A DNA stretch of 60,168 nt from NCBI GenBank assembly GCA_944383905.1, contig CALWRI010000011.1, forward strand, positions 1 through 60,168, in the 5' to 3' direction. Below are positions 30,734 through 39,546 of the stretch, piece by piece. Position 1 is the first letter of the stretch. Each line of letters opens with the position of its first letter. The position numbers and the translations under genes were made by a program. The DNA is from an uncultured Christensenellaceae bacterium (lineage in GTDB: Bacteria; Bacillota; Clostridia; Christensenellales; UBA3700). The notes beneath the pieces are model-generated. The model worked only from the letters and a program-made list of their open reading frames with translations. It ran no database searches and was not told the origin of the DNA.

Positions 30734-32332
30734 ATGACGAGACAGGCAGTCGGAGTAAAGACGAAATTTGTTGCAATTCTCATATCCGTGTTGATTATAT
30801 GCGTTATTTGCGTGTGCATTCCGTCGCTGAATCCGGCTTCGGCTTCGCAATTTTCGGCAGGCAGGACTGCGGGCGAGTCGGTCTTTCTCGGCGACCGCAC
30901 GTTCGTTGCCGAGGACGCGCAGATCACGTTTGACGTGCAGAGGATTGTGGGTCCGGACGATAAGATCGACGAAGTGCCCGTGACCGCGAAAGCGACGTAC
31001 ACGCTTTTCAATCCGACAGATACGGATGCCGTCGCGACGGGATATATAAAACGCGTGAGCGCTCCGGGATATTACAAAGGCAGCGTTCCCGAAGTCGTCG
31101 TCAGGGCGGACGGAGAGGCGTTGAGCGGCAGGACGAGATACACCCGCGCGGCATACGATCGCGAAGGGTATGAGAAAAATCTGGCGGCATTGAGAGACGC
31201 CCTCGTTTACGAGCAGGAGTTCGCGCCCGATACGACCGTTTATGTCAGCCGTTTCGTCGTCACGGACGGAATGCCCGAAAACGCGCTGCCTTACGTCTCG
31301 ATAAGATATACGGGAGACGCGCCGTTGATCTGCGACGGCTGGACGTCGATCGGCGACGACGTGTTTCTTGCGGAATACGGAGTCACGGACGGCTCGTTCA
31401 CCGTTTACAGTATAGGCGCCCCGTTTTCTGCGGCATACGACGTATATGCGATCGAGAGCACAGGCTCGAATCAGGAAAGCAAAAAGGTGAAAGTGTCCGT
31501 GACCGCGTCCGTGACCGTGACGCTCGGACAATACGTCAAAGAGCAGACGGGCGCGGGAGCCGACGTTTTCGTCGACGTTTACAACGCTGTCGCCGCAGAT
31601 CTCGCAAGCGGGGCAAAAGCGTTCGACCGCGAAAGTCTTGTCGGCGAGGAGTCGTTCGACTCGTGGTACGAGCACAGTCTCACGATTCCTGCGGGCGAGA
31701 GAGTGATATACGAGACGGAGACGGCGGTGTTTCCCACCGTCAGATACCTTTACCGCACATTGAACGAATACGTCGCGGAGATCGCGGATTTTGAAAAGGC
31801 GGAAGATTTCGTCGTCGACGTGACCGTGAATACCGACGCGTATTTCCACAACGGCAACGACTTCAAAAAGGCGGACGGCGGTTACGTCGCGCATTACGAG
31901 AGCAGCACAATACGTCGGGTGTCCTTCTCGCTGTCCGACGAGAGAGTCGACGAGTTCAGCGACTTCGTCGAAGGAATGACATTCTTTACGGCGTTTATCA
32001 TGTACATATACGCGCTTATAGGTGCGGGCATCGCGTTGTCGACGGTTCCTTATCTGTTGGCGGCACACGGAGTTTTGCTCCTGATCGCGCTCATCGTCGG
32101 CATTACGGTATATTCGTGCGACAAGAAGCGCAGGAAGAAAAGGGAAGGGGACAAGAAACCCCAGGCGTCGGACGGCGACAAAGAAGGAGAGTCGGAGGGA
32201 GAAACCGAAATAGAGGCAAAACCCGATGACGTGCCGAAGGAAGACTTATCTTCCGAGGGCGAAGATGCAAAGAAAAAAGATACCGACTGCGCGGAGAAAG
32301 AGAACGGAGCGTCGCAGGACGTAAAACCTTAA
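30734..32332 (+). CDS. Unknown cell-surface protein with C-terminal membrane hairpin
   Basis: The 532-residue protein has an N-terminal signal/anchor helix (about 12-30), a ~390-residue extracytoplasmic region of beta-type sequence, two transmembrane helices near 415-460 and a ~75-residue cytoplasmic tail very rich in Lys, Glu and Asp. No family was recognised. AAAGGGAG precedes the ATG. It has its own promoter and is followed 38 bp later by a smaller membrane protein with a similar signal, acidic segment and membrane layout, so the two probably act together at the cell surface. Confidence 0.8.
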   Translation: MTRQAVGVKTKFVAILISVLIICVICVCIPSLNPASASQFSAGRTAGESVFLGDRTFVAEDAQITFDVQRIVGPDDKIDEVPVTAKATYTLFNPTDTDAVATGYIKRVSAPGYYKGSVPEVVVRADGEALSGRTRYTRAAYDREGYEKNLAALRDALVYEQEFAPDTTVYVSRFVVTDGMPENALPYVSIRYTGDAPLICDGWTSIGDDVFLAEYGVTDGSFTVYSIGAPFSAAYDVYAIESTGSNQESKKVKVSVTASVTVTLGQYVKEQTGAGADVFVDVYNAVAADLASGAKAFDRESLVGEESFDSWYEHSLTIPAGERVIYETETAVFPTVRYLYRTLNEYVAEIADFEKAEDFVVDVTVNTDAYFHNGNDFKKADGGYVAHYESSTIRRVSFSLSDERVDEFSDFVEGMTFFTAFIMYIYALIGAGIALSTVPYLLAAHGVLLLIALIVGITVYSCDKKRRKKREGDKKPQASDGDKEGESEGETEIEAKPDDVPKEDLSSEGEDAKKKDTDCAEKENGASQDVKP

Positions 32333-32370
32333 AGAAGGGGCTCTCGCCCGAAAAGCGGAGGTGAAAGATT

Positions 32371-32856
32371 ATGAAAAAGCAGAGAGTTGTCCGAAACAGT
32401 CTGACCGTCGCGATAATCGCGCTGATCGTCGCCGTGATTGCGTCGTTGGTCTTTATATCCGCGGCATATTGTGCGGACAACGGGGAGAAAACTGTCGGCG
32501 AAAAAGAGACGGCGCTTTGCGGAGCGGCGCCCGAAAGCGACAATGAACGCGTCGCGCTTGATCCGGGAGACGAAGCGGATGCGGAGTCTTCCGACGCGCA
32601 GGAAGAAGCCGGCCCCGCCGATCCTTCGGATGCCGAAATCTCCGAGGAGCCAGAGAGAATGGAGGCGATCGGTCCTTTCGAAATATTTTTTGCGACGATC
32701 GTCATACCGTCCGCATTTGCGGCGCAGGCGTTTTTGTCGATCCTGATGTTGATCGGTATCCCCGCGACAATACTGATTGTAGCGATCATCGTCGTCAAGA
32801 TAATAAAAGTCGCGGTTGAAAGGAAGAGAAGAAAACGCGACGAACGTCTGCTGTGA
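32371..32856 (+). CDS. Unknown small membrane protein
   Basis: The 161-residue protein has an N-terminal hydrophobic signal/anchor (about 12-33), a ~65-residue extracytoplasmic segment dominated by Asp, Glu, Ala and Pro, then a long hydrophobic region (about 105-150) and a basic end (KRRKRDERLL). No family was recognised. CGGAGGTG precedes the ATG. It is co-oriented with and close to the preceding surface protein gene; a terminator follows at once. Confidence 0.78.
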   Translation: MKKQRVVRNSLTVAIIALIVAVIASLVFISAAYCADNGEKTVGEKETALCGAAPESDNERVALDPGDEADAESSDAQEEAGPADPSDAEISEEPERMEAIGPFEIFFATIVIPSAFAAQAFLSILMLIGIPATILIVAIIVVKIIKVAVERKRRKRDERLL

Positions 32857-32882
32857 CGGAACGGAAAACGCAGATTAATACG

Positions 32883-32907
32883 AAAACGCGGCAACTCCGC
32901 GTTTTTT
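32883..32907 (+). terminator. Terminator before tilS
   Basis: AAAACGCGG-CAACT-CCGCGTTTT followed by more T, 27 bp after the stop codon. Confidence 0.88.
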
Positions 32908-32944
32908 TATTCCGTTTTATCGGACGCGCGCCTGCATATCGCGC

Positions 32945-32973
32945 TTGCGGTTTCACGCGGGATAGTATATAAT
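32945..32973 (+). promoter_or_regulatory. tilS promoter giving a leaderless mRNA
   Basis: TTGCGG (32945-32950), 17-bp spacer, TATAAT (32968-32973). The A of the tilS ATG is the 7th base after the box, exactly where transcription should begin. Confidence 0.75.
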
Positions 32974-32979
32974 ATATCT

Positions 32980-34275
32980 ATGCGCGAAAAACTCATCTGC
33001 GAAAACGGCGTAAAACTGATTTCGCGTTTCGACAAATTGGCTTTGGCGGTAAGCGGCGGCAGGGACAGCATGGCTCTGCTGGACTGGTTCGTCTCGTCGG
33101 GAGAATACCGGGGAGAATTTTTCGTCGTGCATATCAATCACAATCTGCGGGGAGAAAACTCGGACGCCGACTGCGCGCTCGTAAAGAAATACTGCGACGA
33201 CCGCGGCGTAAAGCTGAAAATATACAGCGAGGACGTAAAGGGCTTTTGCAAGAAAGGCGGTTACGGCACGGAGCAGGGCGCGAGACTCGTCAGACGCGCG
33301 ATATTCTCCGGTCTCGTGAAAAGCGGAGAAGCGCAGAGGGTCGTCACCGCTCATCATCTTCAGGATTTTGCGGAAAGCGTGCTCATGCACGTCTTCAGGG
33401 GCAGCGGTATCGACGGGCTTTGCGGGATAAGCGAGGACGACGGCACGATGATAAGACCGCTTTTGTCGACGGACAGAAAAACGATAGAAGAATATGTTGC
33501 GGAGAAAAAAGTGCCATATCGCGACGACGAGAGCAACTTCGACGAATCATATACCCGCAATTATCTGCGCAACTCGGCGTTTCCCGTCCTGAAAAAGGCG
33601 TACCCGAATATAGAGAGATCGCTGGCTATGCTTGCAAAGCAGGCGTTTTACGCAAAGAGTTATTTTTCCGAAAACAGCGTTTCGCCTGTGGAGAAAGACG
33701 GGGAGGCGACGCTTGATCTGTCCGCGCTTGACCAGCCTTCCGCGCTTGCTTCTTCCAGCATTTTCAGAGCGTTGGAACTCATCGGCGCGAGAGTGGACTG
33801 CGAGAGCGTGCACATTGAATCGGTCAAATCGTTGAAAGACAAAAAAACTGGCACACGTGTTTGTCTTCCGCATTATTTCGAAGTTGAAAGAGGCAAGGGC
33901 AAATTGTACTTTTACCGCAAGGAAGAAAAGGACGGCACGGTTTTGCCGTTTGTCGGGAGCAGGTTTGAGATCGGAGGTTACGAGGTGACGCTGGGGAGCG
34001 CAGGCAAGTTGTTCCTGGACGTTTCCAAGATACCCGAAGGCGCCGTGATAAGGACGAGGAGAGAGGGCGACAGGTTCAAACGGTTCAAAGGCGGAGAAAA
34101 GTCGCTCGGCGACTATCTGACCGACGTCGGCTGTCCTTTGCATCTGAGGGACAACATTCCCGTCGTCGCCGTCGGCAGCCGGGTGCTCGTCGTCTGCGGT
34201 ATGGAGATCTCGGACGAGGTGAAGACGGACGAGAACACGAAAGAGACAATATATATCGATACGAAACGCCTTTGA
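32980..34275 (+). CDS. tilS: tRNA(Ile)-lysidine synthetase
   Basis: The 431-residue protein has the N-type ATP pyrophosphatase P-loop SGGRDS (25-30), HINHNLRGENSDAD, the VTAHHLQDFAESVLM segment and RNYLRNSAFPVL, followed by the C-terminal TilS domain with RREGDRFKRFKGGEKSLGDYL. It attaches lysine to C34 of tRNA-Ile(CAU), which is essential for AUA decoding. It heads a run with hpt and cca. No ribosome binding site is present: the ATG coincides with the predicted transcription start, so translation is probably leaderless. Confidence 0.95.
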   Translation: MREKLICENGVKLISRFDKLALAVSGGRDSMALLDWFVSSGEYRGEFFVVHINHNLRGENSDADCALVKKYCDDRGVKLKIYSEDVKGFCKKGGYGTEQGARLVRRAIFSGLVKSGEAQRVVTAHHLQDFAESVLMHVFRGSGIDGLCGISEDDGTMIRPLLSTDRKTIEEYVAEKKVPYRDDESNFDESYTRNYLRNSAFPVLKKAYPNIERSLAMLAKQAFYAKSYFSENSVSPVEKDGEATLDLSALDQPSALASSSIFRALELIGARVDCESVHIESVKSLKDKKTGTRVCLPHYFEVERGKGKLYFYRKEEKDGTVLPFVGSRFEIGGYEVTLGSAGKLFLDVSKIPEGAVIRTRREGDRFKRFKGGEKSLGDYLTDVGCPLHLRDNIPVVAVGSRVLVVCGMEISDEVKTDENTKETIYIDTKRL

Positions 34276-34300
34276 GGCAACAGATAAATACGGAGTGAAT

Positions 34301-34837
34301 ATGTACGACGAAAACGTGGAAAAAGTTTTGATCTCCAAAGAGGAGATAGACAGGAGAACGTCGGAGCTCGCCGAGCAGATAACGCGCGAGTACCGCGGCA
34401 AACGACTGATAATGATATGCGTGCTGACGGGCGCGATGGTGTTTTTCGCAGATCTTATCAGAAAGATAGATCTGCCGCTCGAAGTGGACACGATCGTCGC
34501 TTCGAGTTACGGCTCGGGCACGACGACGAGCGGAAGCGTGCGGATAACGAAAGACATCAAGTACGACATTTCGGGCAAATCCGTCATTCTCGTCGAGGAC
34601 ATCATTGATACGGGCGTCACTTTGCAGACTCTGACGAAGATGCTTGCGACCCGCGCGCCCGAGAGCCTCAGGGTGTGCTCTCTTCTCGACAAGCCGTCGA
34701 GGAGAAAGGTGGATTTCGAAGGCGATTACGTCGGCTTTAAGATACCCGACGAATTCGTCGTCGGATACGGGCTCGACTATGCGGAGCAATACCGCAATCT
34801 GCCCGAAGTGTGCACTCTGAAACCGCAGGGCGCCTGA
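34301..34837 (+). CDS. hpt: Hypoxanthine phosphoribosyltransferase
   Basis: The 178-residue purine salvage enzyme converts hypoxanthine (or guanine) and PRPP to IMP/GMP. Signatures are VCVLTGAMVFFADL, SSYGSGTTTSGSV, the PRPP-binding ILVEDIIDTGVTL and VGYGLDYAEQYRNLP. The tilS-hpt order is conserved in Bacillota. ATG 34301 is chosen over the GTG at 34295 because CGGAG is 5-6 nt upstream. cca starts right after its stop codon. Confidence 0.96.
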   Translation: MYDENVEKVLISKEEIDRRTSELAEQITREYRGKRLIMICVLTGAMVFFADLIRKIDLPLEVDTIVASSYGSGTTTSGSVRITKDIKYDISGKSVILVEDIIDTGVTLQTLTKMLATRAPESLRVCSLLDKPSRRKVDFEGDYVGFKIPDEFVVGYGLDYAEQYRNLPEVCTLKPQGA

Positions 34838-34838
34838 T

Positions 34839-36167
34839 ATGGAGCTCCCGTCCGGACTTATTTGTCTCGCGGAGGCGTTTCCGTCAAAGCTGTATCTCGT
34901 GGGCGGCGCGGTGCGCGACGCGATCAGAGGGGTGGAGACGACGGATTTCGATCTTGCGAGCGCGCTCTCGCCCGACGAGGTCAGGAGGGCGCTCGACGGC
35001 ACGCGGTTCAAGGTGCACGACAGCTCACCCAAGCTGGGGACGTTGATTTTGACCTGCGGAGACTCGCGCTTCGAGCACACGACTTTCCGCACCGACAGCT
35101 ATCCCGAGGGGAGCGGAAAGCACAGACCCGACGGCGTCGTGTTTACGGACGACATAAACGCGGATTGCAGGCGGCGCGACTTCCGTTGCAACGCGATATA
35201 TTACGATATAAACGAGAAAAAGATCGTCGATCCGCTCGGCGGGGAAGAGGACGTCAGACGCGGGATATTGAGGACGACGCGTTCCGCGCGCGAGGTCTTC
35301 TGCGAGGACGGACTTCGGATAATGCGGCTCGTTCGCTTTGTTTCCGTGCTGGGGTTTTCTTCCGACGGAGAGGCAAAAGAGGCGGCTACGGAGCTTTCGG
35401 GCAGACTTGCCGACGTGTCGGCGGAGAGGGTAAGGGACGAGCTTGACAAGACGCTTGCCGGGGACAACTCTTTCGACGCGCTGCAACTTGCTTCGGAGAC
35501 GGGCGCGCTCGACGTGATATTGCCGGAGCTTGCGGCAAACCGCAACGTGGAGCAACCTGCGCGCTTTCACGCTTACGACGCTTTGAGACACGCGTTCCGC
35601 ACCGTACAGGAAGCGAGGAACGACGTAAAACTCGCCGCGCTTCTTCACGACGTGGGAAAGGCGGAGGCGATCGCGCGGGACGGCAATATGCACAGGCATG
35701 CCGAATACGGCGCCGTTACCGCACGCGAGATAACCAAAAGACTGAAATATCCCAACGCGACGATAGCGGAGACGGAGATACTCGTCAGAGAACACATGTA
35801 CGACATCAACGCCAACGCGCACGAGACCAAGTTGCGCAGGTTCGTCGCGAGAAATCACGCGGTGATAGACAAACTGATAGCGCTCGTCAGAGCGGACAGC
35901 GCGGGCACGGGTCTGTTTTCCGACAGCCCGAGGGCGGACAGGTTTCAGGCGGTGCTCGACAAGATGAAAAAAGAGGGCGTCCCGTTTACGCCCGCAGAGC
36001 TCGCGATCAACGGCAACGATCTGAAAAAGCTGGGGTTTTCGGGCAAGGATATAGGAGAAACGATGGGCGCTCTTATAGCGCTTTGCGTGGACGGAAGACT
36101 AAAAAACGACAAATGCGTTCTTCTCGCGCAGGCGGAGAGGATGCGCAGGTCGGGGAGGACGTTATGA
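34839..36167 (+). CDS. cca: CCA tRNA nucleotidyltransferase with HD domain
   Basis: The 442-residue enzyme adds CCA to tRNA 3' ends. The class II nucleotidyltransferase head shows YLVGGAVRDAIRG and TTDFDLASA (Asp pair for Mg), then RRDFRCNAIYYDI and EDGLRIMRLVRFVSVLGF. The C-terminal half carries an HD-type phosphohydrolase domain with LAALLHDVGKAEA and HAEYGA. The tRNA-Leu in this window encodes its own CCA, so the enzyme serves mainly for repair or for other tRNAs. It ends in an ATGA overlap with rmuC. Confidence 0.94.
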   Translation: MELPSGLICLAEAFPSKLYLVGGAVRDAIRGVETTDFDLASALSPDEVRRALDGTRFKVHDSSPKLGTLILTCGDSRFEHTTFRTDSYPEGSGKHRPDGVVFTDDINADCRRRDFRCNAIYYDINEKKIVDPLGGEEDVRRGILRTTRSAREVFCEDGLRIMRLVRFVSVLGFSSDGEAKEAATELSGRLADVSAERVRDELDKTLAGDNSFDALQLASETGALDVILPELAANRNVEQPARFHAYDALRHAFRTVQEARNDVKLAALLHDVGKAEAIARDGNMHRHAEYGAVTAREITKRLKYPNATIAETEILVREHMYDINANAHETKLRRFVARNHAVIDKLIALVRADSAGTGLFSDSPRADRFQAVLDKMKKEGVPFTPAELAINGNDLKKLGFSGKDIGETMGALIALCVDGRLKNDKCVLLAQAERMRRSGRTL

Positions 36168-37546
36168 CTACACCTGAAATAATAATCACCGTATTATCGG
36201 CGGCGGCATGTTTGTTTGCGGTTGCCGCGTTCGTTACGACACTGATAAAGAAAAAGGGAGACGACAATTCGGATACGGAGCAGATCGTGGATAACATCGG
36301 AGACGCGGTCAATCTGATCAACGACAATACGAGAAAGGAGGCCGCGGCGGCGAAAGACGTGATCGTCACTTCTTTTTCCGCGGCAAACTCCGCGACGGTG
36401 ACGTCGCTCGATACGCAGCTCAAGAATTTCGGCGACAAGATAAAGGAATTCCGCGAGGAGGTCGGGCGCAATCTCGACGAGACGAGAAGGCTGCTGCGCG
36501 AAAACGAGGACGCGACCCGCACCGCTTTCAACAATAATCTCGAACAGGTGCGCAAGGAGTTCAAGACGAGCGTGGACGATATGAGAAAGTCGGTCGCGGA
36601 CGACCTGAAAAGCGTCAGAGAGGACAATGCGAAGCAACTTTCCGAGATGAGGAAGACGGTCGAAGAAAAACTTGCCGAGACTTTGGACACGCGCGTCAAA
36701 AACGCGTTCGAGCAGGTCAACAAGAGTCTCGAATCCGTGCAGCGCAGCTTTGGCGAAATGAAGGAGCTCACGGGCAGCGTGCACAATCTTACCCGCGTTT
36801 TCGCCAACGTCAAGGCGCGAGGAAACTGGGGCGAAGTGTCGCTCGAAAGTCTGCTCGACCAGATACTCACCCCCGAACAGTACGAAAAACAGTTCCTCGT
36901 TTCGCGTTCGGAAAACACGAGGGTGGACTTTGCGATAGTGATGCCCGGTCAGGGAGGGGAAAAGGTATATCTGCCGATAGACGCCAAGTTCCCGATAACC
37001 GATTACGAAAATCTGATCGAGGCGAGCGAAAGGGCGGATTCCGCAGGAGTTGCGGCGGCGAGAAAACAGCTCGTGGAAAGGGTGAGGCAGGAGGCGCAGA
37101 GCATAAACGCCAAGTACGTCAAACCGCCCAAGACCACGAATTTCGCCCTTCTTTACGTCCCCAACGAAGGGCTTTTCGCAGAAATAATAAGAGACGGCGC
37201 GCTCGTAGCCGATCTTCAGGCAAAATACCGCGTCAGCGTTTGCGGACCCACGACCGTCACGGCTCTGCTCAACAGTCTGCAGATGGGCTTCACCTCTCTC
37301 AAGATACAAAAGAAGAGCGCGGAGATAATAAAGCAGATGTCGGGTATCAGAGCGGATTTCGCCAAGTTCACGGAGCTTCTCGGCACGGTACGTCAGCGCG
37401 CGGAGAGGGTCATCGGCGCGATTGACGATCTCGACAAGCGCAACGCAATGATAGACAAGAGACTCAAAAAAGTCGGCGAGATAGACGGCGGCGAGGTCGC
37501 GCTTCTCGAAGTCGCCGCTTCGCGAGACGGGGAGGACGCGGAATGA
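36164..37546 (+). CDS. rmuC: DNA recombination protein RmuC
   Basis: The 460-residue protein has one N-terminal membrane helix (about 5-27), a long coiled coil (about 45-220) and the RmuC domain with RGNWGEVSLESLLDQILTPE and VYLPIDAKFPITDYENL, the latter resembling a PD-(D/E)XK nuclease core. In E. coli RmuC limits inversions at short inverted repeats. ATG 36164 follows GGGGAGG and overlaps the cca stop. It overlaps the PHP gene by 4 bp downstream. Confidence 0.93.
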   Translation: MTTPEIIITVLSAAACLFAVAAFVTTLIKKKGDDNSDTEQIVDNIGDAVNLINDNTRKEAAAAKDVIVTSFSAANSATVTSLDTQLKNFGDKIKEFREEVGRNLDETRRLLRENEDATRTAFNNNLEQVRKEFKTSVDDMRKSVADDLKSVREDNAKQLSEMRKTVEEKLAETLDTRVKNAFEQVNKSLESVQRSFGEMKELTGSVHNLTRVFANVKARGNWGEVSLESLLDQILTPEQYEKQFLVSRSENTRVDFAIVMPGQGGEKVYLPIDAKFPITDYENLIEASERADSAGVAAARKQLVERVRQEAQSINAKYVKPPKTTNFALLYVPNEGLFAEIIRDGALVADLQAKYRVSVCGPTTVTALLNSLQMGFTSLKIQKKSAEIIKQMSGIRADFAKFTELLGTVRQRAERVIGAIDDLDKRNAMIDKRLKKVGEIDGGEVALLEVAASRDGEDAE

Positions 37547-38397
37547 AAGCCGATCTTCATATGCACAGTATATATTCCGACGGCACGGACGAGGTCGACG
37601 TAATCGTCGCAAAGGCGAAAGCGGCGGGGCTCGGGCTCATATCGATCACCGACCACGACACTCTTAAAGGGGTGGAAAAGGCTGTCCGCGAGGGCGAAAA
37701 ACAGGGCGTAAAGGTGTTGCGCGGCATAGAGTTGAGCACATACGCCGTCTGCGAAGTGCACGTTCTCGGTTACAACGTCGACTGCAACGACGACAGATTG
37801 AACACGCGGTTGCAGGAGATAGAAAAGCAGCGCGACGACAGGATAAAAGCCATACTGCAAAATCTCAAAAAATTCAACGTATCTCTCGACGAACAAAAGA
37901 TATTCGACAGAGTCGGCACGGTCGGACGTATGCATATCGCGGGTCAGCTCATCGCGAAAGGATATTGCAAGACGGTCACGGAAGCGTTCGACAGGTATCT
38001 CGGCGAACACGGCGCGGCATACGTTCCGTCAAAGAGGATAACCCCGCTCGAGGGCGTAAAACTGATAAAGGCGGCGGGCGGCAGGGCGGTCATTGCGCAT
38101 CCGCTCGTATTCTGCCAGAAAGGAAGGCTCGAAGACCTGATAGCGGGACTCAAAACCTACGGTCTGGACGGTCTCGAGGTCTATTATCCGACGCATACGC
38201 TCGAGGATACGGCGCGGCTGTACGAGCTTGCAAAGAAAAACGGGCTGTTTGCGACGGGAGGCACGGACTACCACGGCGGCAACAAGAAAGGGGTCGAACC
38301 GGGAGACGTGGATTTCGTCCCCGACCGCTTCACGCTCTCAAAGCTCGGGCTCGCGCCGGAGAGAAGCGGGGATTTCCGCGGCAGAAGGAGAAGATGA
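37543..38397 (+). CDS. PHP-domain phosphoesterase (YciV/TrpH-like)
   Basis: The 284-residue protein starts ADLHMHSIYSDGTD, the first metal motif of PHP enzymes, followed by ITDHDTLKG, IELSTY-CEVHVLGYNVD and GTDYHGGNKKG near the C-terminus. Relatives hydrolyse 3',5'-nucleoside bisphosphates or short RNA ends; the substrate here is not determined. It is coupled to rmuC by ATGA and ended by a strong terminator. Confidence 0.92.
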   Translation: MKADLHMHSIYSDGTDEVDVIVAKAKAAGLGLISITDHDTLKGVEKAVREGEKQGVKVLRGIELSTYAVCEVHVLGYNVDCNDDRLNTRLQEIEKQRDDRIKAILQNLKKFNVSLDEQKIFDRVGTVGRMHIAGQLIAKGYCKTVTEAFDRYLGEHGAAYVPSKRITPLEGVKLIKAAGGRAVIAHPLVFCQKGRLEDLIAGLKTYGLDGLEVYYPTHTLEDTARLYELAKKNGLFATGGTDYHGGNKKGVEPGDVDFVPDRFTLSKLGLAPERSGDFRGRRRR

Positions 38398-38432
38398 AGC
38401 CGACGGGAAAAAGCGGCGCAAAATCGGGAAAG

Positions 38433-38454
38433 ACGGCGGCAACGCCGTTTTTTT
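38433..38454 (+). terminator. Terminator after the PHP gene
   Basis: ACGGCG-GCAA-CGCCGT with GNRA loop followed by TTTTTTT. Confidence 0.92.
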
Positions 38455-38519
38455 ATTGGAAACAAATGTCAGCGCAAAAAACGTCGTGACGGGAAGAAAA
38501 ACGCGCAGACTAACGGTGT

Positions 38520-39422
38520 ATGAAAAAGCTGTTGATACCGTGTGTTGCGGCGCTCGCTTTGTGCGCGTCGGTCATGTTTTCGTCTGCCGGATCGGAGACG
38601 CCCTGCGTATGCGGGGCGCAAGAATATCTTTGCGCGCGCGGAGCAGACGGCGGAAAAGAGACCTTTTATCTGTCCGAAAGGGAGGAGGATAACGCCGACC
38701 TGCCTCAAAAGCAGGGCAAAAGAGGCGCGACGCGCATCTCGGGATATACCACGTCTTTCAACAGAAACGTCTATGCGAGAAGTTACAACATCGCGCTCGC
38801 GTGCAGCAATTTCTGTTACTACACCGTTCCCGCGGGCGGCACGCTGTCTTTCAACGAGGTGGTCGGAAAGAGAACGGCGGAGCGCGGCTACAAAGAGGCG
38901 AAAGTGATAGAGAACGGAGAGTACGTTCCCGGCGTGGGAGGAGGAGTCTGTCAGGTCTCAACGACGCTGTACAACGCGTGGATCGCGGCGGGGCTCGGGG
39001 TGATAAGCGTCCGCGCTCATTCGCTTCCGTCGTCTTACTGCGATATGTCGAGAGACGCGACTGTGTCCGACATGATCGATCTCGTGCTCGTCAACGACAG
39101 CGGGGCGGACGTGGTGATAAACGCTACCGTCAGAGGCAACGAGGTGACGTTCGAACTGTACGGCGCACCGTCCGCGTATACCTATTCTTTCGAGACGAGG
39201 ATAGTGAGACGTACCGATCCGCCCGAGCCCGTGCTCGAATATGTGGACTACATCGAAGGCGGCGCGGACAGCAAGCAGATCTCGCCGGCGAAAAACGGGT
39301 ATGTCACGGAGCTCGTCAGGCGCGTGTATCTTGACGGAAAGGAGATCTCAAAAGAGGTCGTCAGGCGCGATCAATACAGGGGTGTGGCGGCAAAAGTGCT
39401 TGTGAAAAGCGGCGACGACTGA
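38520..39422 (+). CDS. VanW-family protein with G5-like C-terminus
   Basis: The 300-residue secreted or anchored protein has a signal sequence (1-25), then the VanW domain with ISGYTTSFNRN, RSYNIALACS, VPAGGTLSFNEVVG and PGVGGGVCQVSTTLYNA (about 140-156). The last ~75 residues (PEPVLEYVDYIEGG...KEVVRRDQYRGVA) match a G5-type domain often found in cell-wall-binding proteins. The role is unknown, probably at the envelope. The ribosome binding site is weak; no better start was seen. Confidence 0.9.
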   Translation: MKKLLIPCVAALALCASVMFSSAGSETPCVCGAQEYLCARGADGGKETFYLSEREEDNADLPQKQGKRGATRISGYTTSFNRNVYARSYNIALACSNFCYYTVPAGGTLSFNEVVGKRTAERGYKEAKVIENGEYVPGVGGGVCQVSTTLYNAWIAAGLGVISVRAHSLPSSYCDMSRDATVSDMIDLVLVNDSGADVVINATVRGNEVTFELYGAPSAYTYSFETRIVRRTDPPEPVLEYVDYIEGGADSKQISPAKNGYVTELVRRVYLDGKEISKEVVRRDQYRGVAAKVLVKSGDD

Positions 39423-39463
39423 AAAAATACAGGGTTTAATCTACACGGGCAGCATAATTTTTA

Positions 39464-39492
39464 AGACGGCGTAATAATGCCGCCTCTTTTTT
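39464..39492 (+). terminator. Weak terminator after the VanW gene
   Basis: CGGC-GTAATAAT-GCCG followed by CCTCTTTTTT. The stem is short. Confidence 0.5.
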
Positions 39493-39546
39493 ACTAAAAT
39501 GTAGTACAAATAAACGCCGCAAAAAACGCGGCAAAAGAGGTGGCTT

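Noticed and set aside
36194..37612. A 472-codon reverse-strand open frame across rmuC
   Set aside because: Antisense to the well-supported rmuC/PHP genes, rich in Arg/His/Leu, with no family resemblance.
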